From contig CM001047.1 in assembly GCA_000183865.1 (NCBI GenBank), positions 1,904,425-1,910,398 on the forward strand: 5,974 nt of DNA. The letters run 5' to 3'. The stretch comes from Listeria marthii FSL S4-120 (GTDB lineage Bacteria; Bacillota; Bacilli; Lactobacillales; Listeriaceae). Below the pieces are notes generated by a model that was given only the letters and a program-made list of their open reading frames with translations, searched no databases and had not been told where the DNA came from. The translations under genes and the position numbers were made by a program. This document shows positions 1 through 5,974 of this stretch, piece by piece; the stretch's first letter is position 1; every line of letters begins with the position of its first letter.

Positions 1-18
1 CATCTTCCGCTCTTTTTC

Positions 19-507
19 TTATCGTTTTGCAATCAATTTACGTTGCTCTAACATTAATTCATTTAATTGTCGGAAACCTAAAAAAGTATTTCCTCGTTTT
101 AAGACATATTCTAACCGCTCCTCTAAATTGAGTGGCTTCGTCTCCAATGTTTTAATTTGCTCCATTAAATTATCAAGTTGTACCGGCCGATGGTTACTCC
201 AGAATAAAATAGATAAAAAAATACCGAGCGCATCTCTCACAGTAACAGGAGAAGGTTTTTTATGCACTTTTAAGTCTGCTTCCATGCTTTCTGCCAGATT
301 GGTCATATGTTTCGCCAATTTGCGACAAGCACGCGCTGTTTCATTTTTCCAAGGGATAACTCCCCCGCCTTTTGTAAAAAACTGTTGTTCTTGCCAAAAT
401 GGTAAGCCGCTTACGTAAATCGATTCTGGATCGTATTCTTCCAAAATCACATCTGGTGCAGGGAAATCCGGATGCGTTAATTCTACTGCATATTTAAATT
501 CAGCCAT
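19..507 (-). CDS. ypoC: YpoC family protein, function unknown
   Basis: A 162-residue protein beginning MAEFKYAVEL and ending in a basic tail. I recognise it as the YpoC family by its position directly after dnaD and nth, its size (the Bacillus protein is about as long) and its general look; no biochemical role is established that I know of. There is no signal peptide, membrane segment or catalytic motif. The N-terminal third is acidic and proline-rich. The rest looks helical, with a hydrophobic segment rich in F, L and W near residues 90-105 (FLSILFWSNHRPVQLDNL) and a charged Leu/Glu/Lys-rich C-terminal half that could pack as helices. I place the start at ATG 507, because GAGGGG lies 5 nt upstream; an in-frame TTG at 510 lies only 2 nt from that site. 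The start overlaps the nth stop by 8 nt, so translation is probably coupled. Last gene visible in the dnaD unit. Confidence 0.85.
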   Translation of the reverse strand: MAEFKYAVELTHPDFPAPDVILEEYDPESIYVSGLPFWQEQQFFTKGGGVIPWKNETARACRKLAKHMTNLAESMEADLKVHKKPSPVTVRDALGIFLSILFWSNHRPVQLDNLMEQIKTLETKPLNLEERLEYVLKRGNTFLGFRQLNELMLEQRKLIAKR

Positions 508-1159
508 CAAATCCCCTCACTTTCGCTTGTTTTTTTCCTTCTCTACACAAATAAAGTAAAGGGCATGTCGGACAATCAGGATTTCTCGCTTTGCAATGAT
601 ATCTGCCGAAGAAAATCATGTAGTGATGCGCGTCTGACCAAAGTTCTTCTGGCAATTTTCTTTTCAGCGTTTCTTCTACTTCAACGACAGAGTCTTTCCA
701 TCTACAAATCCCTAGCCGTTTACTAATTCGTTCCACATGCGTATCTACTGCAATTGCCGGGATGCCAAAACCAACCGATAAAACAACATTGGCTGTTTTT
801 CTACCAACGCCAGGTAGGCTTTCTAGTTCGGCATGTGTCCGTGGCACTTCACCATTAAATTCGGTTAAAATTTTCTCTGATAGTCCTTGGATATTTTTAG
901 CTTTGTTGCGATATAAACCAATCGAACGAATATCGTCCATCAGTTCTTCTAGAGGAACAGCTAAATAGTCTTCTGGAGAATGATATTTTTCAAAAAGAGA
1001 GGCAGTTACACGATTTACTAAAACATCTGTGCACTGCGCAGATAACACAACAGCCACCAGCAATTCAAACGTATTTTTATGAATGAGCTCACAGTGTGCT
1101 GCTGGAAACATTTTTGCCATTTCTTCTATGCATAATACGGTTTGTTTATTTGATAACAA
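500..1159 (-). CDS. nth: Endonuclease III (DNA glycosylase/AP lyase)
   Basis: Base-excision repair enzyme that removes oxidised pyrimidines and cleaves the resulting abasic site by beta-elimination. With the start chosen here it has 219 residues, the length I recall for the Bacillus enzyme. The helix-hairpin-helix motif LPGVGRKTANVV holds the catalytic lysine K121, and the catalytic aspartate D139 lies in AVDTHVER. The C-terminus has the [4Fe-4S] ligands in C-X6-C-X2-C-X5-C spacing (C189, C196, C199, C205), so the enzyme looks complete and active. I chose TTG 1159, giving MLSNKQ, because this matches the recalled Bacillus N-terminus MLNLKQ and because AAGGGTGA lies upstream. The open frame extends to another TTG at 1189, which would add ten residues and overlap dnaD but has no clear ribosome site. 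It sits 10 nt after dnaD and overlaps ypoC by 8 nt. The link to DnaD is genomic only. Confidence 0.95.
   Translation of the reverse strand: MLSNKQTVLCIEEMAKMFPAAHCELIHKNTFELLVAVVLSAQCTDVLVNRVTASLFEKYHSPEDYLAVPLEELMDDIRSIGLYRNKAKNIQGLSEKILTEFNGEVPRTHAELESLPGVGRKTANVVLSVGFGIPAIAVDTHVERISKRLGICRWKDSVVEVEETLKRKLPEELWSDAHHYMIFFGRYHCKARNPDCPTCPLLYLCREGKKQAKVRGFDG
513..518 (-). promoter_or_regulatory. Ribosome binding site deciding the ypoC start
   Basis: GAGGGG on the minus strand lies inside the end of nth. It is 5 nt from ATG 507 and only 2 nt from the in-frame TTG at 510, which favours the ATG. Confidence 0.6.
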
Positions 1160-1169
1160 TTTGGTTAAG

Positions 1170-1177
1170 TCACCCTT
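1170..1177 (-). promoter_or_regulatory. Probable ribosome binding site for nth
   Basis: AAGGGTGA on the minus strand, 10 nt before TTG 1159. It contains the dnaD stop codon TGA (1172-1170), so ribosomes ending dnaD stop on the site that starts nth. The spacing is slightly long. The sequence just before the alternative TTG at 1189 (GACTGGC) is a poorer match. Confidence 0.55.
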
Positions 1178-1889
1178 TTCTTTTTTCAAGCCAGTCGTAT
1201 AATGGAATCGAACCTGCGCTTTTTTTCACTTCACTTTGATTAATTGTTTGACTCGTGCGACCATTTTGGTGAAACTCTTCTGCTACTCGTTTGGCGTCTT
1301 CAATGGTTTTAACCCCTTGTTTCGACCAGTTCAGAAGAATTCTATCAATATAGCGGAAATTTAATTTTTGGGAAATAACCGCTTCTTTTAAAGCTTCTTT
1401 AATTAAATCTGGGCTAGTTCGATCTTGCTCTACCCATGCCGATAACATTTCTGCTTCCATTGGCGAAAGCGGTCTTCCGAACTCGGCTTCGAACAGGCTA
1501 TATAAATTGGTTTGTTGCTCTACTTGTTTTTCTTGTCTACTATCTGCTGCTTGATTTTCATATAAAGCGACTAATTTACCCCAAAGTGGCGCTAAATTAT
1601 ATTGCTCAGAAATCATTCGCGAATTATCTTGGCTTTGTTCGATGGCAATCATTCCTTTTTTCAGAATTGAATCCATCGTTTTAATTGTTTCTTCGAGCGA
1701 AAGTGTTGTTCTATTTGCTAACATTTCCATCGAAGGGAAGAATTCTGCTTCTGCTGCAAAAGATTGTATTTGAAGTAAAAGTACTAGTTCTATTTCGTTT
1801 AAGCCGATGATTGCATAGTTTTTTACTAGCACTTGCGGCAAAGTTACTTGCCCTTCAGCCATCCATTGTTCAAGAATTTTTGGATTCAT
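1170..1889 (-). CDS. dnaD: DNA replication/primosome protein DnaD
   Basis: Firmicute DnaD acts with DnaB and DnaI at oriC and at stalled forks to load the replicative helicase. This copy has 239 residues from ATG 1889, close to the Bacillus protein. The N-terminal winged-helix DDBH1 domain, which drives oligomerisation, spans roughly residues 10-100. A Gln/Glu-rich linker follows around 112-128. The DDBH2 domain (about 130-200) carries the family YxxxIxxxW signature as YIDRILLNW (Y180, I184, W188), used for DNA binding. A polar tail (about 205-225) leads to a short aromatic C-terminus, IPLYDWLEKRKG, resembling the end of the Bacillus protein. The frame also opens at GTG 1898, but that codon lies within the GAGGTG ribosome site, so ATG is preferred. 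It has its own upstream promoter and is followed closely by nth. Confidence 0.96.
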   Translation of the reverse strand: MNPKILEQWMAEGQVTLPQVLVKNYAIIGLNEIELVLLLQIQSFAAEAEFFPSMEMLANRTTLSLEETIKTMDSILKKGMIAIEQSQDNSRMISEQYNLAPLWGKLVALYENQAADSRQEKQVEQQTNLYSLFEAEFGRPLSPMEAEMLSAWVEQDRTSPDLIKEALKEAVISQKLNFRYIDRILLNWSKQGVKTIEDAKRVAEEFHQNGRTSQTINQSEVKKSAGSIPLYDWLEKRKG

Positions 1890-1895
1890 TTTAAA

Positions 1896-1903
1896 CACCT
1901 CAC
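1896..1903 (-). promoter_or_regulatory. Ribosome binding site of dnaD
   Basis: GTGAGGTG on the minus strand; its GAGG core is 8 nt before ATG 1889. The alternative GTG start at 1898 falls inside this site, which argues against it. Confidence 0.75.
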
Positions 1904-1909
1904 TACAAA

Positions 1910-1918
1910 ATTATAACA
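1910..1918 (-). promoter_or_regulatory. Extended -10 promoter for dnaD-nth-ypoC
   Basis: TGTTATAAT on the minus strand is a perfect -10 hexamer with the TGn extension. No good -35 exists at 16-18 nt (TATTTT at 17 nt), so activity would rest on the extended -10. The predicted start of transcription is near 1903, leaving a leader of only about 14 nt that begins at the ribosome site. It lies downstream of the asnS terminator, consistent with an independent unit. Read from sequence only; no start-site data. Confidence 0.65.
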
Positions 1919-2000
1919 TGGTTTTCGAGGGAAAAATATAAAAGTACGGAGAAAATCACGAAATCAACCGAAAAAGATGATTTTCACTTACAGTCTGCAC

Positions 2001-2036
2001 AAAAAAAGTGAAGCCAGTTAGTGGCCTCACTTTTTT
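2001..2036 (-). terminator. Rho-independent terminator after asnS
   Basis: On the minus strand the arms AAGTGAGGCCA and TGGCTTCACTT pair over 11 bp with one G-T wobble around the loop CTAAC, and the flanking A and T runs can extend the stem. It is followed by seven T residues (2007-2001). It starts 3 nt after the asnS stop. The plus-strand side also ends in six T residues (2031-2036), so it could work in both directions, stopping antisense transcripts that would enter asnS. Confidence 0.92.
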
Positions 2037-2038
2037 AC

Positions 2039-3331
2039 TTATGGATATAAACGGTTTAGTAAACGTGGGAACGGGATTGTTTCGCGAACATGTTCTGTTC
2101 CTGAAATCCATGCCACCGTACGTTCTAAGCCAAGTCCAAAACCGGAATGTGGTACGGAACCGTAACGAGCTAAATCAAGGTACCAGCTATACGCTTCTTG
2201 GTCTAGGTCGAAGTCTTCCATTCTAGCTTGAAGTGTTTCTAAGTCATGAATACGTTCCGATCCGCCGATAATTTCTCCGTAACCTTCTGGAGCAATCATA
2301 TCAGCACATAAAACAACTTGATCGTTTTCTGGATCTTCCGGCATATAAAATGGTTTAATCGCTTTTGGATAATGTGTAATGAAAACTGGTTTTTCGAAGC
2401 TGTCTGCAATCGCTGTTTCATGCGGCGCCCCGAAATCGTCTCCCCAAACAATATCGTCAAAGCCTAATTCGTGTAAACGCTCGATTGCTTCTGTATAAGT
2501 AATACGTGGGAACGGCGCAACCATTTTCTCTAAATGACTAACATCACGACCAAGGCGATCTAGTTCTAAGCGACAGTTATCAAGCACTGCTTTTACTAGG
2601 AAAGCCACGTAGTTTTCTTGTACTTGTAAGCTATCTTCTAATTTGTAAAACGCCATTTCTGGTTCAATCATCCAGAACTCAATTAAGTGACGGCGTGTTT
2701 TTGATTTTTCAGCACGGAAAGTTGGCCCGAATGAGAATACTTTCCCGAAAGCCATTGCTGCAGCTTCCATGTATAATTGACCACTTTGAGAAAGGAACGC
2801 ATCTTCTTCAAAATATTTCGTATGGAAAAGTTCAGTTGTTCCTTCTGGTGCACTACCAGTCAAGATTGGTGGATCGATTTTTAGGAATCCTTCTTGATTG
2901 AAAAATTCATAGCTAGCGCGGATAATTTCGTTACGGATTTTCATAATCGCGTGTTGGCGATTCGAACGTAGCCATAAATGACGGTGATCCATTAAAAATT
3001 CCGTACCGTGTTCTTTCGGTGTGATTGGATAATCATGCGATTCGCTAATCACTTCTACGCCTGATACAGCCATTTCATAACCAAACGGAGAACGTGTATC
3101 TTCGTTGATTGTTCCTGTTACAAACAGGCTTGTTTCTTGTGTTAACGCTTTGGCAGTAGCGAAAATATCATCGCCAACTTCTGCTTTTACGACAACGCCT
3201 TGCATAAACCCTGTTCCATCACGTAATTGTAAGAAAGCAATTTTACCGCTTGAACGCTTATTCGCAAGCCATGCTCCAATTGTTACTTCTTTTCCGACAA
3301 ATTCGGATGCTTGATTGATTGTAATTTTCAC
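2039..3331 (-). CDS. asnS: Asparaginyl-tRNA synthetase
   Basis: Class IIb aminoacyl-tRNA synthetase that charges tRNA-Asn with asparagine in the cytoplasm. It has 430 residues, the usual length for bacterial AsnRS. An N-terminal OB-fold anticodon-binding domain covers about residues 14-100. The catalytic core shows the motif 1 proline region ([12 protein letters not shown]154-P155), motif 2 ([16 protein letters not shown], 205-220) and motif 3 ([12 protein letters not shown], 407-418, with R414). It lacks the large GAD insertion of bacterial AspRS, and its C-terminus [15 protein letters not shown] is like recalled Bacillus AsnRS, which separates it from AspRS and LysRS. The start is GTG 3331, with AGGGAG 9 nt upstream. 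It follows aspB by 13 nt, and the aspB stop lies within its ribosome site. A terminator follows. I see no T-box leader, so any control is probably shared with ypmB and aspB. Confidence 0.97.
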   Translation of the reverse strand: MKITINQASEFVGKEVTIGAWLANKRSSGKIAFLQLRDGTGFMQGVVVKAEVGDDIFATAKALTQETSLFVTGTINEDTRSPFGYEMAVSGVEVISESHDYPITPKEHGTEFLMDHRHLWLRSNRQHAIMKIRNEIIRASYEFFNQEGFLKIDPPILTGSAPEGTTELFHTKYFEEDAFLSQSGQLYMEAAAMAFGKVFSFGPTFRAEKSKTRRHLIEFWMIEPEMAFYKLEDSLQVQENYVAFLVKAVLDNCRLELDRLGRDVSHLEKMVAPFPRITYTEAIERLHELGFDDIVWGDDFGAPHETAIADSFEKPVFITHYPKAIKPFYMPEDPENDQVVLCADMIAPEGYGEIIGGSERIHDLETLQARMEDFDLDQEAYSWYLDLARYGSVPHSGFGLGLERTVAWISGTEHVRETIPFPRLLNRLYP

Positions 3332-3340
3332 TTGTCTACA

Positions 3341-3346
3341 CTCCCT
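3341..3346 (-). promoter_or_regulatory. Ribosome binding site supporting the GTG start of asnS
   Basis: AGGGAG on the minus strand, 9 nt before GTG 3331. It overlaps the aspB stop codon TAG (3347-3345), which suggests translational coupling of aspB and asnS. Confidence 0.7.
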
Positions 3347-4526
3347 ATTTCATAAAACTTTTGATTCGATTTATAGCTTCTTGGAATAAGTCTGGATTTG
3401 TTGCATAAGAAAGGCGTATATAATCGGGCATTCCGAATCCTGAGCCTGGAATGACTGCGACTTTCGCTTCTTCTAAAAGAGCTGCTACAAAAGCATCTAC
3501 ATCCTGAAAACCTTTTTTATGTGCCGCTTCTTTTACTTCAATAAAGAAATAAAAGGCGCCATCTGGTTTTTTCGGTTTAAATCCTGGAATACTGCTTAAT
3601 TCTGGATAAAAGCGTTCCATGCGTTCTTCAAAGGCTTTGTACATTTTTTCTGGAACTGCTTGGCTACCAACATAAGCTTCAAGTGCCGCATACTGGGCAT
3701 TCGCTGTTGGGTTACTAGTTAAATGGTCCGCAAGTTTGCTCATTCCAGCAATGATTTCTTTATTTGCCGCTGCGTAACCAATCCGCCAACCAGTCATGGA
3801 ATAGGCTTTAGAAACACCATTAATGACAATAGTTAGGTCGTATAAACGGTCACTTAGGCTCGCAATAGAGACTAAATCAGCTTTGTTTCCGTAGTATAAT
3901 TTTTCGTATATTTCATCCGATAAAATGTAAATCTGATGTTTTTCAGCAACTTCACCAATTGCGATTAACTCTTCTTTTGTATAGCACATGCCAGAAGGAT
4001 TATTCGGTGAATTTAAAACTATTGCTTTTGTTTTTTCAGTAATTGCTTGTTCAAAATTTGCTGCTGAAATTTTGAAATCGGCATCAAAACCAGTTTCTAC
4101 AAAGACAGGAATTCCGCCTGCTAATTTTACTTGTTCTGGATAAGTTACCCAATATGGAACTGGAATAATGACTTCATCGCCCGGATCTAAAATCGTTTGA
4201 AACGCAGAATAGAGTACGTGTTTAGCTCCTGTACCTACGAAAATTTGGTTCGTTTCATAGTTTAAGAACTGATCATTTTTGAGCTTATCGACAATCGCTT
4301 GTTTTAGCTCAATGATTCCACTGGAAGGCGTATATTTGGTGAAGCCTTTGTTCATGGACTCGATTGCTGCATCGATGATATTTTGCGGCGTGTTAAAATC
4401 TGGTTCCCCAGCGCCTAATCCGATAACATCAATTCCTTCTTGTTTCATTTGTTTTGCTTTAGCCGTAATCGCGAGTGTTGGCGACGGGGCTACCCCTTTG
4501 ACACGTTTTGATAACGGTAAGTCCAT
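3345..4526 (-). CDS. aspB: PLP-dependent class I aminotransferase, aspartate type
   Basis: Fold-type I, PLP-dependent enzyme that most likely interconverts aspartate + 2-oxoglutarate with oxaloacetate + glutamate. It has 393 residues, the same size as Bacillus AspB. Visible motifs are [10 protein letters not shown] near 38-47, the cofactor region GTGAKH (98-103), SPNNPSG with the PLP-contacting N175/N176 (173-179), SDEIYEKL with D204 and Y207, and the Schiff-base lysine K240 in [17 protein letters not shown] with the phosphate-contacting R248. R371 in YIRLSYA is expected to bind the substrate carboxylate, so no key residue is missing. The start is ATG 4526, with the strong site GGAGGAGGG 6 nt upstream. 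It lies 22 nt after ypmB and 13 nt before asnS. Aspartate is the precursor of asparagine, which gives a metabolic link with asnS. Substrate specificity within this family (aspartate, alanine or aromatic) is assigned from context and recalled similarity, not proven. Confidence 0.93.
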   Translation of the reverse strand: MDLPLSKRVKGVAPSPTLAITAKAKQMKQEGIDVIGLGAGEPDFNTPQNIIDAAIESMNKGFTKYTPSSGIIELKQAIVDKLKNDQFLNYETNQIFVGTGAKHVLYSAFQTILDPGDEVIIPVPYWVTYPEQVKLAGGIPVFVETGFDADFKISAANFEQAITEKTKAIVLNSPNNPSGMCYTKEELIAIGEVAEKHQIYILSDEIYEKLYYGNKADLVSIASLSDRLYDLTIVINGVSKAYSMTGWRIGYAAANKEIIAGMSKLADHLTSNPTANAQYAALEAYVGSQAVPEKMYKAFEERMERFYPELSSIPGFKPKKPDGAFYFFIEVKEAAHKKGFQDVDAFVAALLEEAKVAVIPGSGFGMPDYIRLSYATNPDLFQEAINRIKSFMK

Positions 4527-4532
4527 TTTATT

Positions 4533-4541
4533 CCCTCCTCC
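4533..4541 (-). promoter_or_regulatory. Strong ribosome binding site of aspB
   Basis: GGAGGAGGG on the minus strand, 6 nt before ATG 4526. It is the strongest ribosome site in the window and contrasts with the absence of one before ypmB, which suggests aspB is translated more than ypmB from the same message. Confidence 0.8.
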
Positions 4542-4548
4542 AATTTAG

Positions 4549-5070
4549 TTACAAGTTTTCAATTTCTCTGTACCATTCACCTGTTTCAAAGTTAATGTCA
4601 AAGTAGTTTAGCTTGTCATTTTTATCTAAGTAGGCAACTTCCCAAATCGGTGTTTCTTTTTCCATGCCTAAGTTCACATGTAAAATTTTCTTTGGGCTTT
4701 TTTCTTTTGTTACTTTGTCGCGTGCTTGTTTTTCTGTGATGCCATCAGATGCGAACTTAACATATACTTTGTCGGATTTCTTCTTTGGAACCCAGACGAT
4801 GATATTCTTATTCTCACTGTTCTTGCCAGTTAATACGTAATACACTTCTTTTGGACCATTGTACAGATAAAATTGATCTGTTGTCTTTAAGTCGACTTGG
4901 CCACTTATTCGATCTAAGGCTTCGGTTTCTGCACTAGATACAGGTTTTTCTGCCGATCTAAAGTACAGAAAAGCCAACACGATAAGCACAATAATTATGC
5001 CGAGAATAATCGCTATCCATTTGCCAATCTTACGCTTAGGTTTTCTATTTCGCAAAATTATCTCGCTCAT
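4549..5070 (-). CDS. ypmB: Membrane-anchored YpmB/TseB-like cell wall elongation regulator
   Basis: A 173-residue single-pass membrane protein. A strongly basic N-terminus (R7, R9, K10, K12, R13, K14, K17) precedes one hydrophobic helix at about residues 18-37 (WIAIILGIIIVLIVLAFLYF). By the positive-inside rule the remaining ~135 residues face outside. That part, with FYLYNGPKEVYYVLTGK (about 87-103) and a C-terminal repeat-like half around LGMEKETPIWEVAYLD, resembles the tandem PepSY/cystatin-like DUF5590 fold of Bacillus YpmB. YpmB was renamed TseB and linked to penicillin-binding protein PBP2A and cell elongation. A helix followed by charged residues and no lipobox makes it an anchored protein, not a lipoprotein. 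It is the first gene of the ypmB-aspB-asnS unit. The start ATG 5070 has no clear ribosome site; an in-frame stop lies four codons upstream, so the frame cannot extend further. TTG at codon 6 is the only close alternative. Role inferred from family. Confidence 0.88.
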   Translation of the reverse strand: MSEIILRNRKPKRKIGKWIAIILGIIIVLIVLAFLYFRSAEKPVSSAETEALDRISGQVDLKTTDQFYLYNGPKEVYYVLTGKNSENKNIIVWVPKKKSDKVYVKFASDGITEKQARDKVTKEKSPKKILHVNLGMEKETPIWEVAYLDKNDKLNYFDINFETGEWYREIENL

Positions 5071-5131
5071 TTCTATTTATAAATTACCGAAATTCGTCCG
5101 GCGATATGCATTTTCATTTTCGCATAGATAC

Positions 5132-5160
5132 ATTATAGCAATAGCCGCCTAAGATTTGAA
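5132..5160 (-). promoter_or_regulatory. Sigma-A type promoter of the ypmB-aspB-asnS unit
   Basis: On the minus strand: -35 TTCAAA (5160-5155, 4 of 6 matches), a 17-nt spacer, and -10 TATAAT (5137-5132) preceded by TGC, an extended -10. The predicted start is an A near 5125, giving a leader of about 55 nt. The leader shows only weak hairpins (for example TATGC/GCATA) and no T-box or riboswitch structure. No terminator is visible after dinG, so read-through from dinG may add to expression. Confidence 0.75.
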
Positions 5161-5177
5161 GTCATATCAGGAAAAAT

Positions 5178-5974
5178 TTAACCTTCCTTAAAGAATTCAC
5201 TCACTTCTTCTAATAAATCAGCTTGTTTTCCTTTTAAAATAGGGGCGCTTGGGATGGATTCCAAAAAGGCTTTCCCAAATTTCGTCGTATCTACTCGGTT
5301 ATCAAAAACAAATACAATTCCCCGGTCGGATTCTCGTCTAATCAATCGACCAAAACCCTGCTTAAATCGCAGAACTGCCTCTGGTAAAGAGTAGGTTTGG
5401 AAGGCATTTTCACCGCGTTCTTTTCGAAGCGATATTTGTGCTTTCGTATACGGATCGTCCATTGGAGCAAACGGTAAGCGAACAATTACAAGGCACGATA
5501 AGTCTTCACCTGGAATATCAATCCCTTCCCAAAAACTCGTCGTTCCAAGTAAAATCGCTTTATCAAACATTTGGAATTGCTTCGTGAGTCGTGCCGCACT
5601 TCCTGCTGAAACACCTTGTGCAAGAACAACATATTCTTCTAACGATTTCTCGTTTTTCATATGATAATACGTTTTTTGCAACATATCGGATGCCGTGAAC
5701 AGAACGAGCATGCGTCCCTTTGTTTTGACAGCAATATGACGAATATATTTAGCCAGTTCCGCCGTGTAGCGCTCGATTGGCGTATCTTTAATCGGTGGCA
5801 TATCATCCGGAATCATCACGCGCGCATTTTCTTTATAATCAAATGGTGAAGGAATCCGTTTTTCCACGATTTGTTCTTCTTCCAAACCGAGACTTTTCCG
5901 TAAATAATCGAATTTACCTTTTACAGTTAAAGTTGCTGAAGTCATAATGACACTTTCTTTTTTCGCGAGGGGCC
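5178..5974 (-). CDS. dinG: DinG-type DNA helicase, C-terminal part (5' end outside window)
   Basis: The last ~264 residues of an XPD/DinG-like superfamily 2 helicase; the frame is open to the window edge, so the gene starts to the right. From the edge inwards it shows the VIMTSATL segment (motif III region, about 5954-5928), MLVLFTAS (motif IV region), GTTSFWEGIDIPG (motif V, 5546-5508) and QGFGRLIRRESDRG (motif VI, from 5360) with its arginine pair for ATP hydrolysis. The ending EFFKEG is followed by TAA. An ATG at 5945 lies inside the TSATL motif and is not a start. In Bacillus and Staphylococcus the full protein is about 900 residues and also carries an N-terminal DnaQ-like 3'-5' exonuclease, not visible here. 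Whether this copy is helicase or mainly nuclease therefore cannot be judged. It is a probable DNA-repair protein, upstream of and separate from the ypmB promoter. Confidence 0.93.
   Translation of the reverse strand, partial: PLAKKESVIMTSATLTVKGKFDYLRKSLGLEEEQIVEKRIPSPFDYKENARVMIPDDMPPIKDTPIERYTAELAKYIRHIAVKTKGRMLVLFTASDMLQKTYYHMKNEKSLEEYVVLAQGVSAGSAARLTKQFQMFDKAILLGTTSFWEGIDIPGEDLSCLVIVRLPFAPMDDPYTKAQISLRKERGENAFQTYSLPEAVLRFKQGFGRLIRRESDRGIVFVFDNRVDTTKFGKAFLESIPSAPILKGKQADLLEEVSEFFKEG

Noticed and set aside
1..3. ATG on the minus strand (3-1) just after ypoC, preceded by GAGCGGAAG, as the start of a further gene in the unit.
   Set aside because: Only one codon is inside the window, so nothing can be read; the neighbour in Listeria, as I recall, is a convergent pbpA. 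It may be chance.
128..418. Plus-strand ORF of 96 codons within ypoC.
   Set aside because: Antisense to ypoC, with low-complexity composition and no plausible ribosome site or promoter.
1936..1965. A second dnaD promoter made of TTGATT and TATATT in the gap.
   Set aside because: The spacer would be about 21 nt, outside the working range for sigma-A.
2008..2226. Plus-strand ORF of 72 codons starting in the asnS terminator.
   Set aside because: It lies antisense to the conserved C-terminal motif 3 region of asnS, has no family resemblance and starts inside a terminator hairpin. It is a shadow of asnS.
5131..5133. An 18-codon ORF starting at ATG 5133 upstream of ypmB.
   Set aside because: Its start codon overlaps the -10 hexamer, so it would not be on the transcript from that promoter, and it has no ribosome site.
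5165..5190. AGGAA/TTCCT hairpin at the dinG stop as a terminator.
   Set aside because: The stem is only about 5 bp with a long loop, and no T-run follows it.
5943..5945. ATG 5945 as the start of a separate 255-residue gene.
   Set aside because: The frame stays open to the window edge, and this methionine lies within the helicase VIMTSATL motif, so it is internal to dinG.

Overview
This window looks like ordinary core chromosome of a low-GC Firmicute, most likely Listeria (L. monocytogenes or a close relative). That assignment rests on recalled protein sequences and on the conserved Bacillus/Listeria gene order dinG - ypmB - aspB - asnS - dnaD - nth - ypoC; no search was run. Every gene lies on the minus strand, so transcription runs from right to left. 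I see no mobile elements, CRISPR arrays, tRNA/rRNA genes or signs of horizontal transfer.

In transcription order: (1) the right edge holds the C-terminal part of a DinG-type helicase (5178-5974, cut by the window end). (2) A 107-nt gap carries a good sigma-A promoter (-35 TTCAAA, 17-nt spacer, extended -10 TGCTATAAT). It drives a compact unit: ypmB/tseB (a membrane-anchored cell-wall elongation regulator-like protein), aspB (a class I aminotransferase, aspartate type) and asnS (asparaginyl-tRNA synthetase), with gaps of 22 and 13 nt. (3) A strong hairpin plus T-run just after the asnS stop ends this unit. (4) A second promoter (extended -10 TGTTATAAT) in the 149-nt gap starts dnaD - nth - ypoC: a primosome protein, endonuclease III and a YpoC-family protein of unknown function. 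These three are tightly packed: 10 nt separate dnaD and nth, and nth overlaps ypoC by 8 nt.

Functionally, the first unit joins aspartate/2-oxoglutarate metabolism with Asn-tRNA charging and an envelope protein. The second joins replication initiation/restart with base-excision repair. Several starts are non-ATG or ambiguous (asnS GTG, nth TTG, ypoC TTG/ATG, dnaD GTG/ATG), and I chose among them by Shine-Dalgarno spacing and recalled homologue N-termini. No previously undescribed system is evident. The points most worth a second look are local: the ypmB start has no Shine-Dalgarno and sits behind a tiny upstream ORF, the dnaD leader is predicted to be very short, and there is no room for a ypmA gene between dinG and ypmB.
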